From Ceratothoa steindachneri (taxonomy: Eukaryota; Arthropoda; Malacostraca; Isopoda; Cymothoidae), in assembly GCA_963969495.1 (NCBI GenBank), contig OZ018321.1, positions 187,703,485 to 187,767,484 of the forward strand: a stretch of 64,000 nt of DNA, in the 5' to 3' direction. The notes under the pieces are model-generated. The model saw nothing but the letters and a program-made list of their open reading frames with translations, was not told the origin of the DNA and did not search any database. Shown here in pieces: positions 1 through 11,869 of this stretch; within the stretch, counting starts at the first letter, position 1; each line of letters opens with the position of its first letter. The translations under genes and the position numbers were made by a program.

Positions 1-3000
1 TCCTCTCTTTATCATAGCCTGGATCATCCTCCTCTTTCCTGGTCCTCTGCGCCGTCCTCTGTTTATCGCAACCTGACTCATCCCCCTCCTCCCTGGTCCT
101 CTGCGACGTCCTTTCTTTATCATAACTTTACTCATTGGCCTCTTCCCTGGTCCTCTGCGCCGTCCTCTCTTTATCACAGCCTGACCCATCTTCCTCTTTC
201 CTTATCCTCTGCGCCGTCCTCTCTTTATCACAGCCTGACTCATCTCCCTCTTTCCTGGTCCTCTGCGCGGTCCTCTGAGTATCATACCCTGACTCATCCC
301 CCGCTTTCCTGGTCCTCTGCGACGTCCTCTGTTTATCACAACCTGACTCATCCCCCTCTTTCCTGGTCCTCTGCGCCGTTCTCTCTTTATCACAGCCTGA
401 CTCATCCCCCTCTTCCCTGGTCCTCTGCTCTGTCCCCTCTTTATCACAGCTCCACTCATCCCCCTCTTTCCTGGTCCTATGCGCCGTCCTCTCTTTATCG
501 CAGCTTGACTTATCCCCCTCTTTCCTGGTCCTCTGCGCCGTCCTCTCTTTATCATAGCCTGACTCATCCCCCTCTTTACTGGTCTTCTGCGCCGTCCTCT
601 CTTTATCACAATCTGACTTATCCCCCTTTTTTCTAGTCATCTGCGCCGTCCTCTGTTTTATCACAACCTGACTCATCCCCCGCTTTCCTGGTCCTATGCG
701 CCGTCCTCTCTTTATCGCAGCCTGACTCATTCCCCTCTTTCCTGGTCCTCTGCGCCGTCCTCTCTTTATCATAGCCTGACTCATCCCCCTCTTTACTGGT
801 ATTCTGCGCCGTCCTCTCTTTATCACAGCCTGACTCATCCCCCTCTTTCCTGGTCCTCTGCGCCGTCCCCTCTTTATCACAGCCTGACTCAAACCCCTCA
901 CTCCTGGTCCTATGCGCCGTCCTCTCTTTATCGCAGCCTGACTTATCCTTCTCTTTCCTGGTCCTCTGCGCCGTCCTCTCTTTATCACAGCCTGACTCAT
1001 CTCCCTCTTTCCTGGTCCTCTCTTTATCACGGCCTGACTCATCCCCCTCTTTCCTGGTCCTCTGAGCCGTCCTCTCTTTATCATAGCCTGGCTCATCCTC
1101 CTCTTTCCTGGTCCTCTGCGCCGTCCTCTGTTTATCGCAACCTGACTCATCCCCCTCCTCCCTGGTCCTCTGCGACGTCCTTTCTTTATCATAACTTTAC
1201 TCATTGGCCTCTTCCCTGGTCCTCTGCGCCGTCCTCTCTTTATCACAGCCTGACTCATCCCCTTTTTCCTTATCCTCTGCGCCGTCCTCTCTTTATCACA
1301 GCCTGCCTCATCTCCCTCTTTCCTGGTCGTCTGCGTGGTCCTCTCTTTATCATAGCCTGACTCATCCCCCACTTTCCTGGTCCTCTGCGACGTCCTCTGT
1401 TTATCACAACCTGACTCATCCCCCTCTTTCCTGGTCCTCTGCGCCGTTCTCTCTTTATCACAGCCTGACTCATCCCCCTCTTCCCTGGTCCTCTGCTCTG
1501 TCCCCTCTTTATCACAGCTCCACTCATCCCCCTCTTTCCTGGTCCTATGCGCCGTCCTCTCTTTATCGCAGCTTGACTTATCCCCCTCTTTCCTGGTCCT
1601 CTGCGCCGTCCTCTCTTTATCATAGCCTGACTCATCCCCCTCTTTACTGGTCTTCTGCGCCGTCCTCTCTTTATCACAATCTGACTTATCCCCCTCTTTT
1701 CTAGTCATCTGCGCCGTCCTCTGTTTTATCACAACCTGAATCATCCGCCTCTTTCCTGGTCCTCTGCGCCGTCCCCTCTTTATCACAGCCTGACTCATCC
1801 CCCTCTTTCCTGGTCCTATGCGCCGTCCTCTCTTTATCGCAGCCTGACTCACCCCCCTCTTCTCGGGTCCTCTGCGCCGTCCCCTCTTTATCACAGCCTG
1901 ACTCATCTCCTCTTCCCTGGTCCTCTGCTCTGTCTCCTCTTTATCACAGCCTGACTCATCCCCCTCTTTCTTGGTCCTATGCGCCGTTCTCTCTCTATCA
2001 CAGCCTGACTCATCCCCCTCTTACCTGGTCTTCTGCACCGTCCTCTCTTTATCACAACCTGACTCATCTCCCTCTTTCCTGGTCCTCTGCGCCGTCCTCT
2101 CCTTATCACAGCCTGCCTCATCCCCCTATTTCCTGGTCATCTGCGCCATCCTCTCTTTATCACACCATGACTCAACCCCCTCTTTCCTGGTCCTCTGCGC
2201 CGTCCTCTCTTTATCACAACCTGATTTATCCATGTCTCTTGGCTGGTCCTCTCTTTATCTTAACCTGACTCATCCCCCTCTTCCCTGGTCCTCTGCACCG
2301 TTCTCTCTTTATCAAAGTCTGACTCATCCCCCTCTTTCCTTATCCTCTGCGCCGTCCTCTCTTTATCACAGCCTGACTTATCTCCCTATTTCCTGGTCCT
2401 CTGCGCGGTCCTCTCTTTATCATAGCCTTACTCATCCCCCGCTTTCCTGGTCCTATGCGCCGTCCTCTCTTTATCGCAGCCTGACTCATCCCCCTCTTTC
2501 CTGGTCCTCTGCGCCGTCCTCTCTTTATCATAGCCTGACTCATCCCCCTCTTTACTGGTATTCTGCGCCGTCCTCTCTTTATCACAGCCTGATTCATCCC
2601 CCTTTTCCCTGGTCCTCTACTCTGTCCCCTCTTTGTCACAGCCTGACTCATCCTCCTCTTTCCTGGTCCTATGCGCCGTCCTCTCTTTATCGCAGCCTAA
2701 CTTATCCCCCTCTTTCCTGGTCCTCTGCGCCGTCCTCTCTTTATCATATCCTGACTCATCCCCCGCTTTCCTGGTCCTATGCGCCGTCCTCTCTTTATCG
2801 CAGCCTGACTCATCCCCCTCTTTCCTGGTCCTCTGCGCCGTCCGCTCTTTATCACAACCTGACTCATCACCTTCTTTCATGGTCCTCTGCGCCGTCCTCT
2901 CTTTACCTCAGCCTGACTCATCCCCCTCTTCCCTGGTCCTCTGCGCCGTTCTCTCTTTATCACAGCCTGACTCATCCCCCTCTTACCTGGTCTTCTGCAC

Positions 3001-6000
3001 CGTCCTCTCTTTATCACAACCTGACTCATCTCCCTCTTTCCTGGTCCTCTGCGCCGTCCTCTCTTTATCACAGCCTGACTCATCCCCCTCTTCCCTGGTC
3101 CTCTGCTCTGTCCCCTCTTTATCACAGCCTGACTCATCCCCCTCTTTCTTGGTCCTATGCGCCGTTCTGTCTCTATCACAGCCTGACTCATCCCCCTCTT
3201 ACCTGGTCTTCTGCACCGTCCTCTCTTTATCACAACCTGACTCATCTCCCTCTTCCCTGGTCCTCTGCGCCGTCCTCTCTTTATCACAGCCTGACTCATC
3301 CTTCTCTTTCCTGGTCCTATGCGCCGTCCTCTCTTTGTCGCAGCTTGACTTATCCCCCTCTTTCCTGGTCCTCTGCGCCGTCCTGTCTTTATCATTGCCT
3401 GACCCATCCCCCTCTTTACTGGTCTTCTGCGCCGTCCTCTCTTTATCACAATCTGACTTATCCCCCTCTTTTCTAGTCATCTGCGCCGTCCTCTGTTTTA
3501 TCACAACCTGACTCATCCGCCTCTTTCCTGGTACTCTGCGCCGTCCCCTCTTTATCACAGCCTGACTCATCCCCCGCTTTCCTGGTCCTATGCGCCGTCC
3601 TCTCTTTATCGCAGCCTGACTCACCCCCCTCTTCTCTGGTCCTCTGCGCCGTCCCCTCTTTATCACAGCCTGACTCATCCCCCTCTTCCCTGGTCCTCTG
3701 CTCTGTCCCCTCTTTATCACAGCCTGACTCATCCCCCTCTTTCCTGGTCCTATGCGCCGTTCTATCTTTATCACAGCTTGACTCATCCCCCTCTTACCTG
3801 GTCTTCTGCACCGTCCTCTTTTTATCACATCCTGACTCATCTCCCTCTTTCCTGGTCCTCTGCGCCGTCCTCTCTTTATCACAGCCTGCCTGATCCCCCT
3901 ATTTCCTGGTCATCTGCGCCATCCTCTCTTTATCACACCATGACTCAGCCCCCTCTTTCCTGGTCCTCTGCGCCGTCCTCTCTTTATCACAACCTGATTT
4001 ATCTCCGTCTCTTGGCTGGTCCTCTCTTTATCTTAACCTGACTCATCCCCCTCTTTCCTTATCCTCTGCGCCGTCCTCTCTTTATCACAGCCTGACTCAT
4101 CTCCCTATTTCCTGGTCCTCTGCGCGGTCCTCTCTTTATCATAGCCTTACTCATCCCCCGCTTTCCTGGTCCTATGCGCCGTCCTCTCTTTATCGCAGCC
4201 TGACTCATCCCCCTCTTTCCTGGTCCTCTGCGCCGTCCTCTCTTTATCATAGCCTGACTCATCCCCCTCTTTACTGGTATTCTGCGCCGTCCTCTCTTTA
4301 TCACAGCCTGATTCATCCCCCTTTTCCCTGGTCCTCTACTCTGTCCCCTCTTTGTCACAGCCTGACTCATCCTCCTCTTTCCTGGTCCTATGCGCCGTCC
4401 TCTCTTTATCGCAGCCTAACTTATCCCCCTCTTTCCTGGTCCTATGCGCCGTCCTCTCTTTATCATATCCTGACTCATCCCGCGCTTTCCTGGTCCTATG
4501 CGCCGTCCTCTCTTTATCATAGCCTTACTCATCCCCCGCTTTCCTGGTCCTCTGCGCCGTCCGCTCTTTATCACAACCTGACTCATCACCTTCTTTCATG
4601 GTCCTCTGCGCCGTCCTCTCTTTACCTCAGCCTGACTCATCCCCCTCTTCCCTGGTCCTCTGCGCCGTTCTCTCTTTATCACAGCCTGACTCATCCCCCT
4701 CTTACCTGGTCTTCTGCACCGTCCTCTCTTTATCACAACTTGACTCATCTCCCTCTTTCCTGGTCCTCTGCGCCGTCCTCTCTTTATCACAGCCTGCCTC
4801 ATCCCCCTATTTCCTGGTCATCTGCGCCATCCTCTCTTTATCACAACCTGATTTATCCCCCTCTTAGCTGGTCCTCTGCGCCGTCCTCTCTTTATCTTAA
4901 CCTGACTCATCCCCCTCTTCCCTGGTCCTCTGCGCCGTTCTCTCTTTATCAAAGCCTGACTCATCCCCCTCTTTCCTGGTCCTCTGCGCCGTCCTCTCTT
5001 TTTCGCAGCCTGACTCAACCCCTTCTTTCCTGGTCCTCTGCGCCGTCTTCACTTTATCATAGCCTGACTCATCCCCCGCTTTCCTGGTCCTATGCGCCGT
5101 CCTCTCTTTATCGCAGCCTGACTCATCCCCCTCTTTCCTGGTCCTCCGCGCCGTCCTCTCTTTATCATAGCCTGACTCATCCCCCTCTTTATTGGTATTC
5201 TGCGCCGTCCTCTCTTTATCACGGCCTGACTCATCCCCCTCTTTCCTGGTCCTCTGCGCCGTCCTCTCTTTATCATAGCCTGACTCATCCTCCGCTTTCC
5301 TGGTCCTATGCGCCGTCCTCTCTTTATCGCAGCCTGACTCATCACCTTCTTTCCTGGTCCTCTGCGCCGTCCTCTCTTTATCATAGCCTGACTCATCCCC
5401 CTCTTTACTGGTCTTCTTCGCCGTCCACTCTTTATCACAGCCTGACTCATCCCCCTCTTTCCTGGTCCTCTGCGCCGTCCCTTCTTTATCACAGCCTGAC
5501 TCATCCCCCTCTTTCCTGGTCCTATGCGCCGTCCTTTCTTTATCGCAGCCTGACTCATCCTCCTCTTTCCTGGTCCTCTGCGCCGTCCCCTCTTTATCAC
5601 AGCCTGACTCATCCCCCTCTTTCCTGGTCCTATGCGCCGTCCTCTCTTTATTGCAGCCTGACTCATCCTCCTCTTTCCTGGTCCTCTGCGCCTTCCCCTC
5701 TTTATCGCAGCCTGACTTATCCCCCTCTTTCCTGGTCCTCTGCGCCGTCCTCTCTTTATCATAGCCTGACTCATCCCCCGCTTTCCTGGTCCTATGCGCC
5801 GTCCTCTCTTTATCGCAGCCTGACTCATCCCCTTCTTTCCTGGTCCTCTGCGCCGTCCTCTCTTTATCATAGCCTGACTCATCCCCCTCTTTACTGGTCT
5901 TCTGCGCCGTCCTCGCTTTATCACAGCCTGACTCATCCCCCTCTTTCCTGGTCCTCTGCGCCGTCCCCTCTTTATCACAGCCTGACTCATCCCCCTCTTT

Positions 6001-9000
6001 CATGGTCCTATGCGCCGTCCTTTCTTTATCGCAGCCTGACTCATCCTCCTCTTTCCTGGTCCTCTGCGCCGTCCCCTCTTTATCACAGCCTGACTCATCC
6101 CCCTCTTTCCTGGTCCTATGCGCCGTCCTCTCTTTATCGCAGCCTGACTCATCCTCCTCTTTTCTGGTCCTCTGCGCCGTCCTCTCTTTATCACAGCCTG
6201 ACTCATCCCCCTCTTTCCTGGTCCTCTGCGCCGTCCCCTCTTTATCACAGCCTGACTCATCCCCCTCTTTCCTGGTCCTATGCGCCGTCCTTTCTTTATC
6301 GCAGCCTGACTCATCTTCCTCTTTCCTGGTCCTCTGCGCCGTCCCATCTTTATCACGGCCTGACTCATCCCCCTCTTTCCTGGTCCTCTGAGCCGTCCTC
6401 TCTTTATCATAGCCTTGCTCATCCTCCTCTTTTCTGGTCCTCTGCGCCATCCTCTGTTTATCGCAACCTGACTCATCCCCCTCCTCCCTGGTCCTCTGCG
6501 ACGTCCTTTCTTTATCATAACTTGACTCATTGCCCTCTTTCCTGGTCCTCTGCGCCGTCCTCTCTTTATCACAGCCTGACTCATCCCCCTCTTTCCTTAT
6601 CCTCTTCGCCGTCCTCTCTTTATCACAGACTGACTCATCTCCCTCTTTCCTGGTCCTCTGCGCGGTCCTCTCTTTATCATAGCCTGACTCATCCCCCGCT
6701 TTTCTGGTCCTCTGCGACGTCCTCTGTTTATCACAACCTGACTCATCCCCCTCTTTCCTGGTCCTCTGCGCCGTTCTCTCTTTATCACAGCCTGACTCAT
6801 CCCCCTCTTCCCTGGTCCTCTGCTCTGTCCCCTCTTTATCACAGCCTGACTCATCCATCTCTTTCCTGGTCCTCTGCGCCGTCCCCTCTTTATCACAGCC
6901 TGACTCATCCCCCTCTTTCCTGGTCCTATGCGCCGTCCTCTCTTTATCGCAGCCTGACTCATCCCCCTCTTTCCTGGTCCTCTGCGCCGTCCGCTCTTTA
7001 TCACAACCTGACTCATCACCTTCTTTCATGGTCCTCTGCGCCGTCCTCTCTCTAACTCAGCCTGACTCATCCCCCTCTTCCCTGGTCCTCTGCGCCGTTC
7101 TCTCTTTATCACAGCCTGACTCATCCCCCTCTTACCTGGTCTTCTGCACCGTCCTCTCTTTATCACAACTTGACTCATCTCCCTCTTTCCTGGTCCTCTG
7201 CGCCGTCCTCTCTTTATCACAGCCTGCCTCATCCCCCTATTTCCTGGTCATCTGCGCCATCCTCTCTTTATCACAACCTGATTTATCCCCCTCTTAGCTG
7301 GTCCTCTGCGCCGTCCTCTCTTTATCTTAACCTGACTCATCCCCCTCTTCCCTGGTCCTCTGCGCCGTTCTCTCTTTATCAAAGCCTGACTCATCCCCCT
7401 CTTTCCTGGGCCTCTGCGCCGTCCTCTCTTTTTCGCAGCCTGACTCAACCCCTTCTTTCCTGGTCCTCTGCGCCGTCTTCTCTTTATCATAGCCTTACTC
7501 ATCCCCCGCTTTCCTGGTCCTATGCACCGTCCTCTCTTTATCGCAGCCTGACTCATCCCCCTCTTTCCTGGTCCTCCGCGCCGTCCTCTCTTTACTATAG
7601 CCTGACTCATCCCCCTCTTTATTGGTATTCTGCGCCGTCCTCTCTTTATCACGGCCTGACTCATCCCCCTCTTTCCTGGTCCTCTGCGCCGTCCTCTCTT
7701 TATCATAGCCTGACTCATCCCCCGCTTTCCTGGTCCTATGCGCCGTCCTCTCTTTATCGCAGCCTGACTCATCCCCTTCTTTCCTGGTCCTCAGCGCCGT
7801 CCTCTCTTTATCATGGCCTGACTCCTCCCCCTCTTTACTGGTCTTCTGCGCCGTCCACTCTTTATCACAGCCTGACTCATCCCCCTCTTTCCTGGTCCTC
7901 TGCGCCGTCCCCTCTTTATCACAGCCTGACTCATCCCCCTCTTTCCTGGTCCTATGCGCCGTCCTTTCTTTATTGCAGCCTGACTCATCCTCCTCTTTCC
8001 TGGTCCTCTGCGCCGTCCCCTCTTTATCACAGCCTGACTCATCCCCCTCTTTCCTGGTCCTATGCGCCGTCCTCTATTTATCGCAGCCTGACTCATCCTC
8101 CTGTTTCCTGGTCCTCTGCGCCTTCCCCTCTTTATCGAAGCCTGACTTATCCCCCTCTTTCCTGGTCCTCTGCGCCGTCCTCTCTTTATCATAGCCTGAC
8201 TCATCCCCCGCTTTCCTGGTCCTATGCGCCGTCCTCTCTTTATCGCAGCCTGACTCATCCCCTTCTTTCCTGGTCCTCTGCGCCGTCCTCTCTTTATCAT
8301 AGCCTGACTCATCCCCCTCTTTACTGGTCTTCTGCGCCATCCTCTCTTTATCACAGCCTGACTCATCCCCCTCTTTGCTGGTCCTCTGCGCCGTCCCCTC
8401 TTTATCACAGCCTGACTCATCCCCCTCTTTCCTGGTCCTATGCGCCGTCCTTTCTTTATCGCAGCCTGACTCATCCTCCTCTTTCCTCGTCCTCTGCGCC
8501 GTCCCCTCTTTATCACAGCCTGACTCATCCCCCTCTTTCCTGGTCCTATGCGCCGTCCTCTCTTTATCGCAGCCTGACTCATCCTCCTCTTTCCTAGTCC
8601 TCTGCGCCGTCCTCTCTTTATCACAGCCTGACTCATCCCCCTCTTTCCTGGTCCTCTGCGCCGTCCCCTCTTTATCACAGCCTGACTCATCCCCCTCTTT
8701 CCTGGTCCTATGCGCCGTCCTTTCTTTATCGCAGCCTGACTCATCCTCCTCTTTCCTGGTCCTCTGCGCCGTCCACTCTTTATCACGGCCTGACTCATCC
8801 CCCTCTTTCCTGGTCCTCTGAGCCGTCCTCTCTTTATCATAGCCTGGCTCATCCTCCTCTTTTCTGGTCCTCTGCGCCATCCTCTGTTTATCGCAACCTG
8901 ACTCATCCCCCTCCTCCCTGGTCCTCTGCGACGTCCTTTCTTTATCATAACTTGACTCATTGCCCTCTTTCCTGGTCCTCTGCGCCATCCTCTCTTTATC

Positions 9001-11869
9001 ACAGCCTGACTCATCCCCCTCTTTCCTTATCCTCTGCGCCGTCCTCTCTTTATCACAGACTGACTCATCTCCCTCTTTCCTGGTCCTCTGCGCGGTCCTC
9101 TCTTTATCATAGCCTGACTCATCCCCCGCTTTCCTGGTCCTCTGCGACGTCCTCTGTTTATCACAACCTGACTCATCCCCCTCTTTCCTGGTCCTCTGCG
9201 CCGTTCTCTCTTTATCACAGCCTGACTCATCCCCCTCTTCCCTGGTCCTCTGCTCTGTCTCCTCTTTATCACAGCCTGACTCATCCCCCTCTTTCCTGGT
9301 CCTATGCGCCGTCCTCTCTTTATCGCAGCTTGACTTATCCCCCTCTTTCCTGGTCCTCTGCGCCGTCCTCTCTTTATCATAGCCTGACCCATCCCCCTCT
9401 TTACTGGTATTCTGCGCCGTCCTCTCTTTATCACAGCCTGATTCATCCCCCTCTTCCCTGGTCCTCTGCTCTGTCCCCTCTTTATCACACCCTGACTCAT
9501 CCCCCTCTTTCCTGGTCCTATGCGCCGTCCTCTCTTTATCGCAGCTTGACTTATCCCCCTCTTTCCTGGTCCTCTGCGCCGTCCTCTCTTTATCATAGCC
9601 TGACTCATCCCCTTCTTTACTGGTCTTCTGCGCCGTCCTCTCTTTATCACAACCTGACTTATCCCCCTCTTTTCTACTCATCTGCGCCGTCCTCTGTTTT
9701 ATCACAACCTGACTCATCCGCCTCTTTCCTGGTCCTCTGCACCGTCCCCTCTTTATCACAGCCTGACTCATCCCCCTCATTCCTGGTCCTATGCGCCGTC
9801 CTCTCTTTATCGCAGCCTGACTGACCCCCCTCTTTTCTGGTCCTTTGCGCCGTCCCCTCTTTATCACAGCCTGACTCATCCCCCTCTTCTCTGGTCCTCT
9901 GCTCTGTCCGCTCTTTATCACAACCTGACTCATCCCCCTCTTTCTTGGTCCTATGCGCCGTTCTCTCTTTATCACAGCCTGACTCATCCCCCTCTTACCT
10001 GGTCTTCTGCACCGTCCTCTCTTTATCACAACCTGACTCATCTCCCTCTTTCCTGGTCCTCTGCGCCGTCCTCTCTTTATCACAGCCTGCCTCATCCCCC
10101 TATTTCCTGGTCATCTGCGCCATCCTCTCTTTATCACACCATGACTCAGCCCCCTCTTTCCTGGTCCTCTGCGCCGTCCTCTCTTTATCACAACCTGATT
10201 TATCCCCGTCTCTTGGCTGGTCCTCTCTTTATCTTAACCTGACTCATCCCCCTCTTCCCTGGTCCTCTGCGCCATTCTCTCTTTATCAAAGCCTGACTCA
10301 TCATCCTCTTTCCTTATCCTCTGCGCCGTCCTCTATTTATCACAGCCTGACTCATCTTCCTATTTCCTGGTCCTCTGCGCGGTCCTCTCTTTATCATAGC
10401 CTGACTCATCCCCCGCTTTCCTGGTCCTATGCTGTCCTCTCTTTATCGCAGCCTGACTCATCCCCCTCTTTCCTGGTCCTCTGCGCCGTCCTCTCTTTAT
10501 CATAGCCTGATTCATCCCCCTCTTTACTGGTATTCTGCGCCGTCCTCTCTTTATCACAGCCTGACTCATCCCCCTCTTTCCTGGTCCTCTGCGCCGTCCG
10601 CTCTTTATCACAGCCTGACTCATCCCCCTCTTTCCTGGTCCTATGCGCCGTCCTCTCTTTATCGCAGCCTGACTTATCCTCCTATTTCCTGGTCCTCTGC
10701 GCCATCCTCTCTTTATCACAGCCTGACTCATCTCCCTCTTTCCTGGTCCTCTCTTTATCACGGCCTGACTCATCCCCCTCTTTCCTGGTCCTCTGAGCCG
10801 TCCTCTCTTTATCATAGCCTGGCTCATCCTCCTCTTTCCTGGTCCTCTGCGCCGTCCTCTGTTTATCGCAACCTGACTCATCCCCCTCCTCCCTGGTCCT
10901 CTGCGACGTCCTTTATTTATCATAACTTTACTCATTGGCCTCTTCCCTGGTCCTCTGCGCCGTCCTCTCTTTATCACAGCCTGACTCATCCCCCTCTTTC
11001 CTTATCCTCTGCGCCGTCCTCTCTTTATCACAGCCTGACTCATCTCCCTCTTTCCTGGTCCTCTTCGCGGTCCTCTGAGTATCATAGCCTGACTCATCCC
11101 CCGCTTTCCTGGTCCTCTGCGACGTCCTCTGTTTATCACAACCTGACTCATCCCCCTCTTTCCTGGTCCTCTGCGCCGTTCTCTCTTTATCACAGCCTGA
11201 CTCATCCCCCTCTTCCCTGGTCCTCTGCTCTGTCCCCTCTTTATCACAGCTCCACTCATCCCCCTCTTTCCTGGTCCTATGCGCCGTCCTCTCTTTATCG
11301 CAGCTTGACTTATCCCCCTCTTTCCTGGTCCTCTGCGCCGTCCTCTCTTTATCATAGCCTGACTCATCCCCCTCTTTACTGGTCTTCTGCGCCGTCCTCT
11401 CTTTATCACAATCTGACTTATCCCCCTCTTTTCTAGTCATCTGCGCCGTCCTCTGTTTTATCACAACCTGACTCATCCCCCGCTTTCCTGGTCCTATGCG
11501 CCGTCCTCTCTTTATCGCAGCCTGACTCATTCCCCTCTTTCCTGGTCCTCTGCGCCGTCCTCTCTTTATCATAGCCTTACTCATCCCCCTCTTTACTGGT
11601 ATTCTGCGCCGTCCTCTCTTTATCACAGCCTGACTCATCCCCCTCTTTCCTGGTCCTCTGCGCCGTCCCCTCTTTATCACAGCCTGACTCATCCCCCTCT
11701 TTCCTGGTCCTATGCGCCGTCCTCTCTTTATCGCAGCCTGACTTATCCTCCTCTTTCCTGGTCCTCTGCGCCATCCTCTCTTTATCACAGCCTGACTCAT
11801 CTCCCTCTTTCCTGGTCCTCTCTTTATCACGGCCTGACTCATCCCCCTCTTTCCTGGTCGTCTGAGCCG
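1..11869. repeat. Higher-order superunit, copy 1
   Basis: This is the longest of the first three higher-order copies (11,869 bp). It shares its order of variant monomers with the next block: the rare variant aaacccctcactcc sits at 891 here, at 12,760 in copy 2 and at 21,627 in copy 3. Long open stretches recur at a constant offset of 11,869 bp (128 to 11,997; 1,971 to 13,840; 4,740 to 16,609; 7,170 to 19,039). The segment from roughly 8.7 to 11.7 kb is present here but missing from copy 2. The copy boundary is arbitrary, because any phase of the period would do. Confidence 0.88.
4596..9455. repeat. Nested 2,430-bp tandem repeat (45 monomers)
   Basis: Within copy 1, 4,596-7,025 and about 7,026-9,455 are tandem copies with an offset of 2,430 bp, exactly 45 x 54. 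Matching starts are 4,596/7,026, 4,740/7,170 and 4,818/7,248. The same doublet recurs at 16,609/19,039, 24,568/26,998 and 33,878/36,308. It therefore formed before the larger superunits were copied. The two halves differ at several units, so they are older than the superunit copies. Confidence 0.85.

Noticed and set aside
128..1906. A basic repeat protein (MSQAVIKRGRRRGPGKRG units) on the minus strand, possibly nucleic-acid binding
   Set aside because: Each unit contains an ATG by chance in gatgagtca, and the frame is not the transposase frame. No constraint is visible, and copies differ by random residue changes.
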